From NCBI RefSeq assembly GCF_022539665.2, contig NC_081337.1, forward strand, positions 124,001-188,000: a DNA stretch of 64,000 nucleotides, given 5' to 3'. The notes under the pieces were generated by a model, which ran no database searches, was not told where the DNA came from, and worked only from the letters and a program-made list of their open reading frames with translations. Source of the stretch: Daphnia carinata. Lineage: Eukaryota > Arthropoda > Branchiopoda > Diplostraca > Daphniidae. Below, in pieces: positions 12,400 to 35,400 of this stretch. The first letter of the stretch is position 1. Each line of letters opens with the position of its first letter. A program made the position numbers and the translations under genes.

Positions 12400-12694
12400 C
12401 AACTCAAACAACCACACGATCACTGTGTAAAACCGCTAATGACTGAGGTTGCTACAATTAATAAAAAATTTCTCTAGTTTTATCCTTTAAATTTTTAAAA
12501 TATTCTACAGTTGCTGAAACGGATCCTGAATGGCAACAAGCAAGTTAAACAGGCAGCTTGTTCAGCTTTTTCCACTCTTGAGGAAGAAGCATGCACAGAA
12601 TTAGTACCTTACTTGGGCTTTATTCTGGAAACGGTTGTCTACGCTTTTAGCAAATATCAGCATAAGAACTTACTGATTATTTACGGCGCTATCC
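12400..12694 (+). pseudogene. Transportin-1 (importin beta-2) fragment
   Basis: Piece one ends HDHCVKPLMTE at 12447 followed by a GT donor; piece two starts after TTCTACAG at 12511 and reads [20 protein letters not shown], then [14 protein letters not shown] and [16 protein letters not shown]. This matches the middle HEAT-repeat region of transportin-1, where the family has PLMTELLKRILDSNK and [14 protein letters not shown]. Similarity ends abruptly after YGAI (about 12694), and the following codons are unrelated. A full protein is near 890 residues; only about 75 are visible. It sits 170 bp after the XRN1-like piece on the same strand, so it is part of a mosaic of gene scraps, not a gene with its own promoter. 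Confidence 0.8.
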
Positions 12695-12751
12695 GCTATC
12701 CGATTTCAGCTAGAAAAAGAAAGAAAAACGTTAAAAAAAGGAATTTTAGGC

Positions 12752-14199
12752 CATGACCATGGACACCCCGACTTCTTTCATTACAGAGGCCAGTAGCGTC
12801 AGCAACGATTCGGCTTTTGTATCGCCGCTCAATACGCCGGTATCGGTTAACCGATCGCGCCATAATTCAGCCTCTAATCTGCTGGTCAATCGAGTTCGTC
12901 ACTGATCCGGAGCCTCAATTACAGTCCGTCACGCGCCATATGCAACGCCTTCTCTGATGAATCACGGTCAAGATGGACTGTTTAATGCCTCTGTGCGCTC
13001 ACGTCACAGTTCCTGTGGATCACCTTCATTGCTTCGATCCGCGCCTCTGTCGCTTCTCGTTCAATCCTTCCCGCAACAGGTAAAAAAAACAAAACACGTT
13101 TATTCATATATGACGTCATACCTAAAATTGCTCCCCCACATATTAGACGGAACCAAGAGGAAGTGAGCGCATCTGCCAAGATTTGCGTCAACGCCATGTT
13201 TCGGCCAGCGTAGTTCTGGGTTTGAGTCCTCACCAAATATCCGCTTCCGGCCTAGTCCAGACCACGCTTAACAATGCTGTGCCACATCTATGGGGTAGCT
13301 ACCCACTTGCCCAAGAGATCGAGGGTCTTCTAGATTCAGCTCCGAGCATTGTCAATCGCTGACTCGGTCATGAATCGCTCACAGTCTGTCCCGCCTCACC
13401 GCATGTTCCAGCAATTCCAGTCTCAAGGTATCACCAGATATGAAACTGATCGCAACCCAACTGTAAGTCATGTCTCATACGGTCGTATGGTAGTTGGACA
13501 AGGCTATGCGACCGCGTCGCAACCCAGCACGCCCTTCGCTTGCGGCAGCAGGAATTTCACGTACAACGCATCCGCCATCAGCAGCCCGTACAGCTACACG
13601 GCCACGCCCGTACCCGCCGAATGGAACGATTTCAATTCGAATGCCAACAATGGTGAAATCAAATCAAAGAGAATTGTATTTTTTTTTTTTACGTAACTGA
13701 TCCTCTTGTACCCAAAGGCGATGCAGGAACGGAGGGCTTCGTTCAACTCGATGCTGCCCAACAGGAGTTGGAAAACTTCCACGAGATCATTAGCGAAGTC
13801 TACGCCAACAATCATCAGGAATTGGCTCCATGCCTAGATAGATTAGGTGCGGAAGCTTTACAAGATCCTTCTTCCGCCAATTTTTCCCAAATTAATTTTC
13901 AAGGATCTAATTCTGGTACGTTTATCTGACCTTCTTTGGATTGGAAGTGTTATTGTAATTAATTTATTTTGAATGCAGCCGTAACCAATATGGATTCCGA
14001 TCTTTCGTTCAGTTGTTCGGACAATGGCGATGGCTACCCTTTGTCGGAGTTGAGCGATTCCGTGACACTACCGGGATTGTTGGATCCAGAAGATTTGGCC
14101 GCAACTCTGGTAGCTTTGAAAGAAGCTCCCGAATTGAATCGACTGGTCCAGGATGTGGCCGATGGGCAGCAGTCTGTCGCTTTACCACAAGGCATGTGA
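12752..14199 (+). pseudogene. Ser/Pro-rich regulatory-protein tail, frame broken; family unsure (RFX7-like?)
   Basis: Exon-like coding stretches run 12752-13079, 13151-13430, 13430-13665, about 13718-13915 and 13978-14199, mostly with plausible GT-AG borders. The protein is rich in Ser, Asn and Arg, with repeated RSRHNS / RSRHSS / NRSQSVPP motifs, FVSPLNTPVSV, TPVPAEWNDFNS and an acidic end (PGLLDPEDLAATL) finishing QSVALPQGM. The frame breaks near 12903 (TGA after VNRVRH) and near 13360 (TGA after APSIVNR), after which the same style of sequence resumes in another frame. This is either a degenerate copy or a gene with assembly indels. The motif style resembles the C-terminal half of RFX7-type factors from memory only; no DNA-binding domain is present. 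An AATAAA lies at 14398-14403. Confidence 0.45.
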
Positions 14200-14397
14200 A
14201 TCAACGCACCTATACTGAAGATCCCCTAGTCCAGTCAGCCGCTCTCTCTCCTGCTCAACTCTTGATTTACTCTTTTTTTCATTCTCTATATTTTTAATGA
14301 GTTTAATCCATTGCATCCCAACGCATTGAAAAAAGAAACTAAAAAAAGCAACTAATTCTTACAGTAATAATACTAACTTAACAATTATTATTTTGTC

Positions 14398-14403
14398 AAT
14401 AAA
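14398..14403 (+). terminator. Possible poly(A) signal
   Basis: AATAAA about 200 bp after the last stop codon of the Ser-rich fragment (14197-14199). It is consistent with that copy having kept its 3' end. The sequence from 14200 to 14660 otherwise shows only AT-rich DNA. Confidence 0.3.
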
Positions 14404-14659
14404 TTAACAGGCTAGTATGCAGCAATCCGATCAAAAACAATGTGTTACGTAATGTGTTTAACATTTTATGATGTCATTTGCCGTGGTCTAATTTTTAATA
14501 AAAAAATTTTTTCTACGAGAGTTCAATTTTATAACGGACATTTTTATTACATTATATATTAAATCCTTTTCGAAAACGATTTAAAACATGGTTTAAATGT
14601 TTTTTAACAACGTTTATTTAGAAAAAAGAAAAAATATTTGAACTCCTATTTGCTGTAAA

Positions 14660-17600
14660 TTCAAACATTCCAAATATACGTGTATTCAATGTGAATATAG
14701 TGTGATACAGTGAGTTTCAATATCTAATTAGCCGACGGACATCAAATATACGTGTATTCAACCCGATATATAGTGATGATAACGGATGTTCAATATCGAC
14801 ATTCAAACAGCATCAAATATACGTGTATTCAATTTGAATATAGTGTGATACAGTGAGTTTCAATATCTGTATTCAAACAGCATCAAATATACGTGTATTC
14901 AATGTGAATATAGTGTGATACAGTGAGTTTCAATATCTACATTCAAACAGCATCAAATATACGTGTATTCAATGTGAATATAGTGTGATACAGTGAGTTT
15001 CAATATCTACATTCAAACAGCATCAAATATACGTGTATTCAATGTGAATATAGTGTGATACAGTGAGTTTCAATATCTACATTCAAACAGCATCAAATAT
15101 ACGTGTATTCAATGTGAATATAGTGTGATACAGTGAGTTTCAATATCTACATTCAAACAGCATCAAATATACGTGTATTCAATGTGAATATAGTGTGATA
15201 CAGTGAGTTTCAATATCTACATTCAAACAGCATCAAATATACGTGTATTCAATGTGAATATAGTGTGATACAGTGAGTTTCAATATCTACATTCAAACAG
15301 CATCAAATATACGTGTATTCAATGTGAATATAGTGTGATACAGTGAGTTTCAATATCTACATTCAAACAGCATCAAATATACGTGTATTCAATGTGAATA
15401 TAGTGTTATAGAATCAGTTTCAATGATCTACATTCAAACAGCATCAAATATACGTGTATTCAATGAATATAGTGTGATACAGTGAGTTTCAATATCTACA
15501 TTCAAACAGCATCAAATATACGTGTATTCAATGTGAATATAGTGTGATACAGTGAGTTTCAATATCTACATTCAAACAGCATCAAATATACGTGTATTCA
15601 ATGTGAATATAGTGTTATAGAATCAGTTTCATGATGTACATTCAAACAGTATCAAATATACGTGTATTCAATGTGAATATAGTGTGATACAGTGAGTTTC
15701 AATATCTACATTCAAACAGCATCAAATATACGTGTATTCAATGTGAATATAGTGTGATACAATGAGTTTCAATATCTACATTCAAACAGCATCAAATATA
15801 CGTGTATTCAATGTGAATATAGTGTGATACAGTGAGTTTCAATATCTACATTCAAACAGCATCAAATATACGTGTATTCAATGTGAATATAGTGTGATAC
15901 AGTGAGTTTCAATATCTACATTCAAACAGCATCAAATATACGTGTATTCAATGTGAATATAGTGTGATACAGTGAGTTTCAATATGTACATTCAAACAGC
16001 ATCAAATATACGTGTATTCAATGTGAATATAGTGTTATAGAATCAGTTTCATGATCTACATTCAAACAGTATCAAATATACGTGTATTCAATGTGAATAT
16101 AGTGTGATACAGTGAGTTTCAATATCTACATTCAAACAGCATCAAATATACGTGTATTCAATGTGAATATAGTGTGATAGAATCAGTTTCAATATCTACA
16201 TTCAAACAGCATCAAATATACGTGTATTCAATGTGAATATAGTGTGATACAGTGAGTTTCAATATCTACATTCAAACAGCATCAAATATACGTGTATTCA
16301 ATGTGAATATAGTGTGATACAGTGAGTTTCAATATCTACATTCAAACAGCATCAAATATACGTGTATTCAATGTGAATATAGTGTGATACAATGAGTTTC
16401 AATATCTACATTCAAACAGCATCAAATATACGTGTATTCAATGTGAATATAGTGTGATACAGTGAGTTTCAATATCTACATTCAAACAGCATCAAATATA
16501 CGTGTATTCAATGTGAATATAGTGTGATACAGTGAGTTTCAATATCTACATTCAAACAGCATCAAATATACGTGTATTCAATGTGAATATAGTGTGATAC
16601 AGTGAGTTTCAATATCTACATTCAAACAGCATCAAATATACGTGTATTCAATGTGAATATAGTGTGATACAATGAGTTTCAATATCTACATTCAAACAGC
16701 ATCAAATATACGTGTATTCAATGTGAATATAGTGTGATACAGTGAGTTTCAATATCTACATTCAAACAGCATCAAATATACGTGTATTCAATGTGAATAT
16801 AGTGTGATACAGTGAGTTTCAATATCTACATTCAAACAGCATCAAATATACGTGTATTCAATGTGAATATAGTGTGATACAGAATGAGTTTCAAACAGCA
16901 TCAAATATACGTGTATTCAATGTGAATATAGTGTGATACAGTGAGTTTCAATATCTACATTCAAACAGCATCAAATATACGTGTATTCAATGTGAATATA
17001 GTGTGATACAGTGAGTTTCAATATCTACATTCAAACAGCATCAAATATACGTGTATTCAATGTGAATATAGTGTTATAGAATCAGTTTCATGATGTACAT
17101 TCAAACAGCATCAAATATACGTGTATTCAATGTGAATATAGTGTGATACAGTGAGTTTCAATATCTACATTCAAACAGCATCAAATATACGTGTATTCAA
17201 TGTGAATATAGTGTGATACAGTGAGTTTCAATATCTACATTCAAACAGCATCAAATATACGTGTATTCAATGTGAATATAGTGTGATACAGTGAGTTTCA
17301 ATATCTACATTCAAACAGCATCAAATATACGTGTATTCAATGTGAATATAGTGTGATACAGTGAGTTTCAATATCTACATTCAAACAGCATCAAATATAC
17401 GTGTATTCAATGTGAATATAGTGTGATACAGTGAGTTTCAATATCTACATTCAAACAGCATCAAATATACGTGTATTCAATGTGAATATAGTGTGATACA
17501 GTGAGTTTCAATATCTGTATTCAAACAGCACCAAATATGCGTGTATTCAATGTAAATATAGTGTTATAGACTCAGTTTCATGATGTACATTCAAACAGTA

Positions 17601-19272
17601 TCAAATATACGTGTATTCAATGTGAATATAGTGTGATACAGTGAGTTTCAATATCTACATTCAAACAGCATCAAATATACGTGTATTCAATGTGAATATA
17701 GTGTGATACAGTGAGTTTCAATATCTACATTCAAACAGCATCAAATATACGTGTATTCAATGTGAATATAGTGTGATACAGTGAGTTTCAATATCTACAT
17801 TCAAACAGCATCAAATATACGTGTATTCAATGTGAATATAGTGTGATACATGAGTTTCAATATCTACATTCAAACAGCATCAAATATACGTGTATTCAAT
17901 GTGAATATAGTGTGATACAGTGAGTTTCAATATCTACATTCAAACAGCATCAAATATACGTGTATTCAATGTGAATATAGTGTGATACAGTGAGTTTCAA
18001 TATCTACATTCAAACAGCATCAAATATACGTGTATTCAATGTGAATATAGTGTGATACAGTGAGTTTCAATATGTATTCAAACAGCATCAAATATACGTG
18101 TATTCAATGTGAATATAGTGTGATACAGTGAGTTTCAATATCTACATTCAAACAGCATCAAATATACGTGTATTCAATGTGAATATAGTGTGATACAGTG
18201 AGTTTCAATATCTACATTCAAACAGCATCAAATATACGTGTATTCAATGTGAATATAGTGTGATACAGTGAGTTTCAATATCTACATTCAAACAGCATCA
18301 AATATACGTGTATTCAATGTGAATATAGTGTGATACAGTGAGTTTCAATATCTACATTCAAACAGCATCAAATATACGTGTATTCAATGTGAATATAGTG
18401 TGATACAGTGAGTTTCAATATCTACATTCAAACAGCATCAAATATACGTGTATTCAATGTGAATATAGTGTGATACAGTGAGTTTCAATATCTACATTCA
18501 AACAGCATCAAATATACGTGTATTCAATGTGAATATAGTGTGATACAGTGAGTTTCAATATCTACATTCAAACAGCATCAAATATACGTGTATTCAATGT
18601 GAATATAGTGTGATACAGTGAGTTTCAATATTTACATTCAAACAGTATGAAATATACGTGTATTCATTGTGAATATAGTGTGATACAGTGAGTTTCAATA
18701 TCTACATTCAAACAGCATCAAATATACGTGTATTCAATGTGAATATAGTGTGATACAGTGAGTTTCAATATCTACATTCAAACAGCATCAAATATACGTG
18801 TATTCAATGTGAATATAGTGTTATAGTCAGTTTCATATGTACATTCAAACAGTATCAAATATACGTGTATTCAATGTGAATATAGTGTGATACAGTGAGT
18901 TTCAATATCTACATTCAAACAGCACCAAATATACGTGTATTCAATGTGAATATAGTGTGATACAGTGAGTTTCAATATCTGTATTCAAACAGCATCAAAT
19001 ATACGTGTATTCAATGTGAATATAGTGTTATAGAATCAGTTTCATGATGTACATTAAACAGTATCAAATATACGTGTATTCAATGTGAATATAGTGTGAT
19101 ACAGTGAGTTTCAATATCTACATTCAAACAGCATCAAATATACGTGTATTCAATGTGAATATAGTGTGATACAGTGAGTTTCAATATCTACATTCAAACA
19201 GCATCAAATATACGTGTATTCAATGTGAATATAGTGTTATAGAATCAGTTTCATGATGTACCTTCAAACAGT
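14660..19272. repeat. 70-bp satellite array, right block
   Basis: About 66 tandem units with a strict 70-bp period (for example ATTCAAACAG at 14941 and 15011), far more uniform than the left block. A second monomer type with GTTATAGAATCAGTTTCATG occurs singly at about 15403, 15612, 16032, 17070, 18820, 19025 and 19233; 17562 has a variant form. The array begins after AACATTCC at about 14665 and is cut by the second N gap. There are no genes. Confidence 0.97.
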
Positions 19273-19372
19273 NNNNNNNNNNNNNNNNNNNNNNNNNNNN
19301 NNNNNNNNNNNNNNNNNNNNNNNNNNNNNNNNNNNNNNNNNNNNNNNNNNNNNNNNNNNNNNNNNNNNNNNN
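19273..19372. other. Assembly gap (100 N) next to a coding exon
   Basis: Exactly 100 N, of unknown true size. The base after the gap is already inside a TRRAP coding exon, so the satellite-to-gene join is a scaffolding statement and not a sequenced junction. Confidence 0.99.
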
Positions 19373-29353
<9,981 letters not shown>

Positions 29354-30314
29354 CGTAACCATTTTCCCCCAAGCTGATAATGTCTAACATCAAATGTAAA
29401 CATCATGTAACCAAGTATAAAAGCTTGCTTCATCAATACACTTGTCAATTCTTTTACTTGGCGGTGTACATGCACCTAAAATGATTTGAGTTGCTATTTA
29501 AAAAAATCTAATTTTGCGAACTTCGCTTTGCCACTCATCGCATTAGGGATGCACTTCGCCAACGGTTGCTAGTCAGACATGTAGATATTGCTTAGATTTT
29601 TTAAATATTGTGCAAGAAAAGCTCAGTTTTTGATGTTTGATTATTATTATTTTTTTTCATACTTGAAAAAATGTTTAATCACACAAAATATATAATATGC
29701 GGCTTGGTAAGGAAATAGGTTACAACAAGTGGAATGATACATGGTCATCTTGTAGGAGATTAGGGGCAATTGAGACGCAGACTCGATGATAACAAAATTC
29801 TCTCAATTGTTATGCTACGAATGTGAAGTTAGAACAAATGTGGCACAGTAGAAATAACAAGACATAGCAAAAACAACACAATAAAACCTTGACTTAGCGA
29901 GTTTTGGTCCACTCTTTAAAAAAAAATTATATATATTTCTTCGGGATGCTGAAAAGAATTCAGTCACAAAACAATACGCACGAAACTGCCCTCGTGGGAT
30001 TCTTGTGGCACAGAAACGCATAGCAGCTACCTCGTGAGAATACACCACGATTGAGGGCTACAAAATGACACATTAAGCTTTCAAAAACTTACGTTCGAGA
30101 TCATGGTTGATTTGAGATTTTTTCGCGAGATGAATTAACATTTACCCACATCCCATGGATTTAAATATGCCAATAGCTCATTCAGAAGATGCATTCCTTG
30201 TTCTAACAGGTCAATTACGAAGGAGGGGCATATCAAATTTTCCTTTGGGCTATTCTTTGTTTGTTTGCTAGATTTTTCTTTGTAGTATAGAAAACTAATA
30301 GATATCAGCTTTGT
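29354..30314. other. Intergenic region between convergent TRRAP and tincar
   Basis: About 960 bp that must hold both 3' untranslated regions. The only plus-strand AATAAA I find is at 29880-29885, about 530 bp after the TRRAP stop. No other coding sequence or repeat is recognised. Confidence 0.6.
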
Positions 30315-33300
30315 TTAATCAAATATGTAGAGAGTATTTGCACGAGTTGCAAAATCTTTAGAACTAGGGCCGTTGATTCGATTCCAAACCATGGCCAGCA
30401 AAAAGGCAAGCTTGGATAGCAGGTCGCCTTTCTTCAGCTGATGTCTCATGTGATTGGATTGGCTGTGTCCTGGAAAAACAATTGAAATAAATTAATGTAA
30501 ATACAGGAAACATAAAGTGTAAAAAAAAAAGTTAAGTAAACTACCTTTGCATGTGCGTTAACGGTAAACTGTTAAACGGTGAACACGGCGCAGTAGTACG
30601 AAGTTGAACGGAACCGTTGCTCGTCATAGGTAACGAGGTAAATGTTGTCATTTTCGGTTTGACATAACCGTACGGATTGCATAAGTCCCTATTTGGCATA
30701 GCCAAACGAGGACCATGACTTTGAATCGGTAGGATGTTTTGGCGTTTTGAGCTGCAACTGAATCCAGAATCGACTCCGCTGCTATCGCTGCTACTACTCA
30801 TCTCGTGCAAGTCGACTGGTTCCGTTTCTTCCGGTAACGTAACCAGAGGTAGATCACGTAGCGTTGCGTAGTCTCCGTCTTCTTCAGTGCTCGGGATGCG
30901 CATAAACGGTTTCCGCACCGGACGAGCCAAACTGGGGGACATCACTGTGTTGGCGTTTGAAGGTACAACCATGGAGTAGTCCGAAGACGGGCGATTCACG
31001 GCGGAAGACGGTAGCTCAGCGGCGGTGTTTATGGCCACTTCACTTCGTCGAGGACTATGGATCTTATGGCTGCTAGCGTCGGCGATACTTGCAGAACTGC
31101 CCCCGCTTAAAGGTTCCGGTAAAGTGGGTGTTGTAGGAGAATCGATTTCAGAAGAAGGTGAAGCATTGCAGCCACCGCGAAGCCAGTAGACTTGGTTACG
31201 GTTGTCGCTCATTTTCTGTTGATTTTCCAGAGGCGGGGCAACTAAGTGTTGGATTTTCCGCTGAGTATCGGGGTCCAAAATTCCGTAGGCTTTGCCACCG
31301 GATAATATCAGAGTTGGCGCTTGAGAGGGGGCGCCATGAAGAAGAGCTTGTGATTCCTACGAAGGGAGAAAAAAAAGTTTAACAAAAGTTTTGTGCATGA
31401 AACTATTTGTATAGTAGTAGTATAACACGTAAAGTCAAACAGATTGAACGCTACGTTACCTCAATAGTTTTCTTACAGTTGGGTTTGAATTCGATTTCAG
31501 CCGCCAATGCCAAAGACGATGGTGAACTGAGCAGCGTGCGACCAACTGATATTTTTAGTCGAAAATCCCAATTGGATTTGACAGTCAAAAGCAGCCAGAG
31601 GGCCACCCACAAAAAGGCATGCACGATGGAGGCAGTCACTATGCGAAACGAGAAAAAGATTAGTTAAAAACGTTTATTTTTTAAATATGTTGAAGTCTTG
31701 TTTTGTTTTCTTACCGGCCACTAGTAGAACAGGCTGAGGATTCAATTTATACAGCTTGCTAAAGTCATGCAGAAGAGGGGCCGCACTTGCTGCAACAGCC
31801 AAGAGAGTAGCTAATGCCGCCAACTAAATAGTTAGGCACGAAAAAAAATCGATAAGAACATTTGAAGAAGAATGCTTGGCGTAATGTGTGGCGATGAAAC
31901 TCACGTGAGGGTAGAAACTCCACAAATAGGAGCGGGCCGAGGGTAGCTCACGTATGTACTTTTTCCTACTTTTCGTCAGGAAAAGCGCTAGTTTGTTGAG
32001 GGCATACATGTTAAGAGGCGAGCAGCCGAGAACTAGGGTGCAGGACAATAGCATGAGCAACATGACAGTGATGGGTGGATCGAGAAGTAAATAGTCAGAC
32101 ATCGACCCACCGGCAGCCGAGATGGCTGCAGGTACCCCCGTTAATGCAACCCTACATCGCACAATGAAAGAATCGTTAGTTGGCTGAGTAGGGTTTCAAG
32201 CAACGTCTAAATCACCTACTTGTACAGAACCGAAGCTCCACAAAATGCAAGAAGAGCGTGAATGCCGTTTGCAATGAGTTGGAGAGAGACGAGGAAAGCG
32301 AGGCATTTATTTGCTCCCCAGAAGACGTCGCTGCAGCGAACGGCAAACACCAACAAAGCAAACATGTAGCTGACGAATTCGGGACTGGGATAAGGGGTCT
32401 GTTCAACGAGACGATTTGCGGAAATAAAAGATCCCTTTTCCGGCCAAAGTGAATTGCCCAAAAATGCCAAGTCCAAGTCGCTACTCCAAATCTGATCTGT
32501 TTGAGTGAAACACAAAAACCGTTAGCGTATGCTTTCACTAAAGATTGAAAAAAAAAACTCGTACCACGATTGATTAACTGATCTTTAATCATCCGAGCTT
32601 CCAAAACCACTTTAGCAACCAGGCTGCACAGCGCAGCAACGGCATGCAATGACGGCCCAACAGGCGGACAATGCCTCCATGCGGCTCCGCAAGCGGAGCC
32701 GCTCCTCACGAGCGGGTCACGAACCCTTGAACGTGGGATATCAAGATCCATTTCCAAATCGATTTGTCTTCCTAGGCGATACCCGTCATTGGCCAGGTTT
32801 CCTGTTGTGCATTAAATACTTTGTTTTATAACCAAGACGCAAACAGCGCATTTTTTTTTTTACTCCGAAATTGTTTCATTAATTCAAGTAAAAATACATT
32901 TTTTGAAATGCATTCACAAACTGTGCATGCCTGATTACCTAGTTTGAAGATGGAAGCAAATGCCAAGAAAGGGAGTAGAAGCAGGGCTGTCGCCTGGCAT
33001 GTAAACGGGGATCAGAACAGTATAATTAGTGAACAATTCAGTTGCAATGTAAAGAGTAATGAATTACCTGAAGTGAGATGTAGAGGTTCGTTTCCCAGGT
33101 GCTTATGGCGGTGCTAAATTTGGAATCCATGTATTCGATGAATAATTTTGAGTTCTGAAGTACTATGTAAGCCTATACGTGAATTGAAATCCAATGAATA
33201 AACAGAGTTTAAAATAAAATTAATAATGAGAAGTGTGGTGACACGAATACTGAATTGTGCCACCACGAAGAATGACGTGCTTACGTGAAATGTTGTGATG

Positions 33301-33410
33301 GCGATGCCGTACCATACGGAAGGCAGACTGTTGAACGAAAGACAGCAGCATCGTTTGCTCGAACGTGTGGAAAGTGGAAGGGGTCGCGTTTCGGACTGGG
33401 CGCCAGTCAT
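30315..33410 (-). CDS. tinc: Protein tincar, multi-pass membrane protein
   Basis: Exons on minus: 33410-33285, 33172-33068, 32993-32939, 32801-32565, 32496-32220, 32151-31905, 31823-31715, 31638-31460, 31356-30545, and a last exon 30462-30315. All junctions are GT-AG and in phase, giving 764 residues. Start ATG at 33408-33410 precedes LPSVWYGIAITTFHV. Diagnostic tincar-like stretches: FKLGNLANDGYRLG, WRHCPPVGPSLHAVAALC, LLDPPITVMLLMLLSCTLVL, IVHAFLWVALWLLLTVK, and NQVYWLRGG. I count about eight hydrophobic membrane segments before residue 450, then a long Ser-rich cytoplasmic-type tail. Tincar is known in insects from heart and eye expression; its molecular activity is not established. An alternative last acceptor 7 bases upstream (exon 30469-30364) also joins in frame but gives a different tail. 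A 5' untranslated exon probably lies upstream. Confidence 0.85.
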
Positions 33411-34865
33411 TTTTTGGCTAGAAAATAAAGCAAATATTTTTTTCTATTATTCACCATTCGCCTGATGCGTACGCCACAATTAGTCGTTGTTTTGGTTCAT
33501 GTTTTTTATTTTTTTTTTTTTTATTGGATGTTCGCTATTCCAGCATTGCTGAAATTTTCGTCGATAAATATCCTGCGTCCATATTATTGCACAAGTTTCA
33601 CTGATTAAGTTATAAGCATCAAATTCAATGGTCACATCTGTCAGTGTAAATTGAGCGAATTTTGCATGGGAAATATGTCTGCTGGCCGGTATATCAACAT
33701 CGTATGAAAAGCTTGGGCACGAGTAAGCAAAAATAAAAAATAATATGCTGTAGTTGATAAAAGAGCTACATTGAAAGGACCATTATGCATTGTGAACGGT
33801 CATGACAGAAGCGAACATTAAATTCATTTTCTCTCATTAAAGTTATTCCAGTAATCGTGTATCATTTTTGAGTTTCCGTTCCCCAACAAATTTTAGGTTT
33901 TTCCTTCTTTTGAATCACATTTTTTCTTTTCCTTTTTCTTTTTTTGATACTTGTTTTTGGTTCTGTTTTGTTTTGGATTTGTTTTGTTTTGGTTTTTCAT
34001 TTCTCGTTTTCTTTGTTTTTAAACATTGTCGCCTGCCTAATGCCTAATAGCTGAATGTCCAGTTTGCTTATACTATAGAACTGAACCAAGGAGATGATGC
34101 GATATCCCATGGAAAGTAATAGGTTTCTACCCTAAGCACTAAGGGAAAAAAATAGCATTTCTGCGCTAAGTATTTTGCATGCAAACAATTTCACAAGGAA
34201 ACAGGCAACAATGAATCATGTTCTCATTGCGTTCCTGATCCATGCCTCAACGTACTCCACCACGAGTCACTACAGTACATCCCCTCGTCCCACCCTAGTC
34301 TATTCAAGCCCCCCACTTTTACCGATCGTTACCGTACCCTGCCTCTCATGACTCTAACCCTCCCCCTCTCCATCCACGTTCTGTGCTCCTTCCTTGGCGT
34401 CGTTCGCAAGTAGCAAAGTCTCGCAGCATCAGCGATGACTCATCTCTACATCTCCAAGCTCATTGGTTTTCCCCTAGCTCGTGAGACACTACTGAATGTC
34501 ACCTCATAGGATTCGTTGGCATCAAATTGAAATTGAATTAAATCGACGGTTGGTGGCAAGAGTTCTTTTTTACGGCGGAATTGGAAAACAAAAATCCAAA
34601 TACATTGATACACTCCATGGATTATTCCAAAAACCGAATAATTTGCAGTGAGGAAAATAGAAATCCTAGCTGAAGATATGAAGCCCACCGAAACATCGCT
34701 AAACTTAACGCGTTTATATCTATCGACGTATAAGGAATAAATTGGACGACAAGAAACGCCATAAAGCACGCGGCTATCAGTGAAATCTTACCTTCGGTCA
34801 AGGTGTTGCAGCAAGTAGCGAAATGCAAAAACACTTGTTGGATTAATTCACGAAAATATCGGCTG
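33411..34865. other. Upstream of tincar, no assigned gene
   Basis: TTTTCTAG directly before the tincar ATG looks like a splice acceptor, so a 5' untranslated exon is expected further upstream. T-rich low-complexity sequence spans 33890-34030, and a C-rich stretch 34260-34400. Overlapping hydrophobic minus-strand frames at 34446-34834 (for example LIAACFMAFLVVQFIPY) could be a small membrane-protein exon, but I recognise no family and the frames conflict with one another. Confidence 0.4.
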
Positions 34866-35400
34866 ATTAGCGAGAAAATGGCACAGAATTCACTGTGAAA
34901 AAGTCAATGTCGGATTTCGATGACGGCAATCTCTGATGTGACGCATCCAAAGTGGGTCGGGGTGCATACGAAACTCTGCGTCTGACACCAGTGACGTCCC
35001 AGAGAAGACTGAATTCGTCTCTGACGAAGGGTGAATGGGCACTCGTTGTCGGCTCACACAGAGCCAACGTTAAAAGCGGCAATACTCAAAACGAGACGAG
35101 AGCACCGAGAGCGAGCGAGTATGCGTTCTCGGCCTACGGGGTGGGGTTGTTGGGAGAGGGGAGGAATGAACAAACGAGAGGAGGGGTTGGAAAATATCGA
35201 GTTATCGACAAACACCATTGCCATTATTCGTCGCGGGTCCCTGCATGGTCGGCACACAGCACGCGGCAAGACGGGCACTCGGGGTATGGGGAGACTGGAT
35301 GAACAAACTATGGCTGTGCAGGCAGACGCGTATCCGCTACATGGTTTCAACTTATACACATCCTTTTTACCATACGATTGGTCTCACTTTCTTTGACATT
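34866..35400 (-). promoter_or_regulatory. GC-richer, CpG-containing stretch, candidate tincar 5' region
   Basis: About 500 bp that is visibly richer in G, C and CpG than its surroundings, lying 1.5-2 kb upstream of the tincar ATG and on the correct side for its promoter or first exon. No defined promoter element was verified. The call rests on composition and position alone. Confidence 0.25.

Noticed and set aside
34446-34834. Small membrane protein or chemoreceptor exon
   Set aside because: Hydrophobic stretches alternate between overlapping frames, with no start or family motif; no support beyond hydrophobicity.
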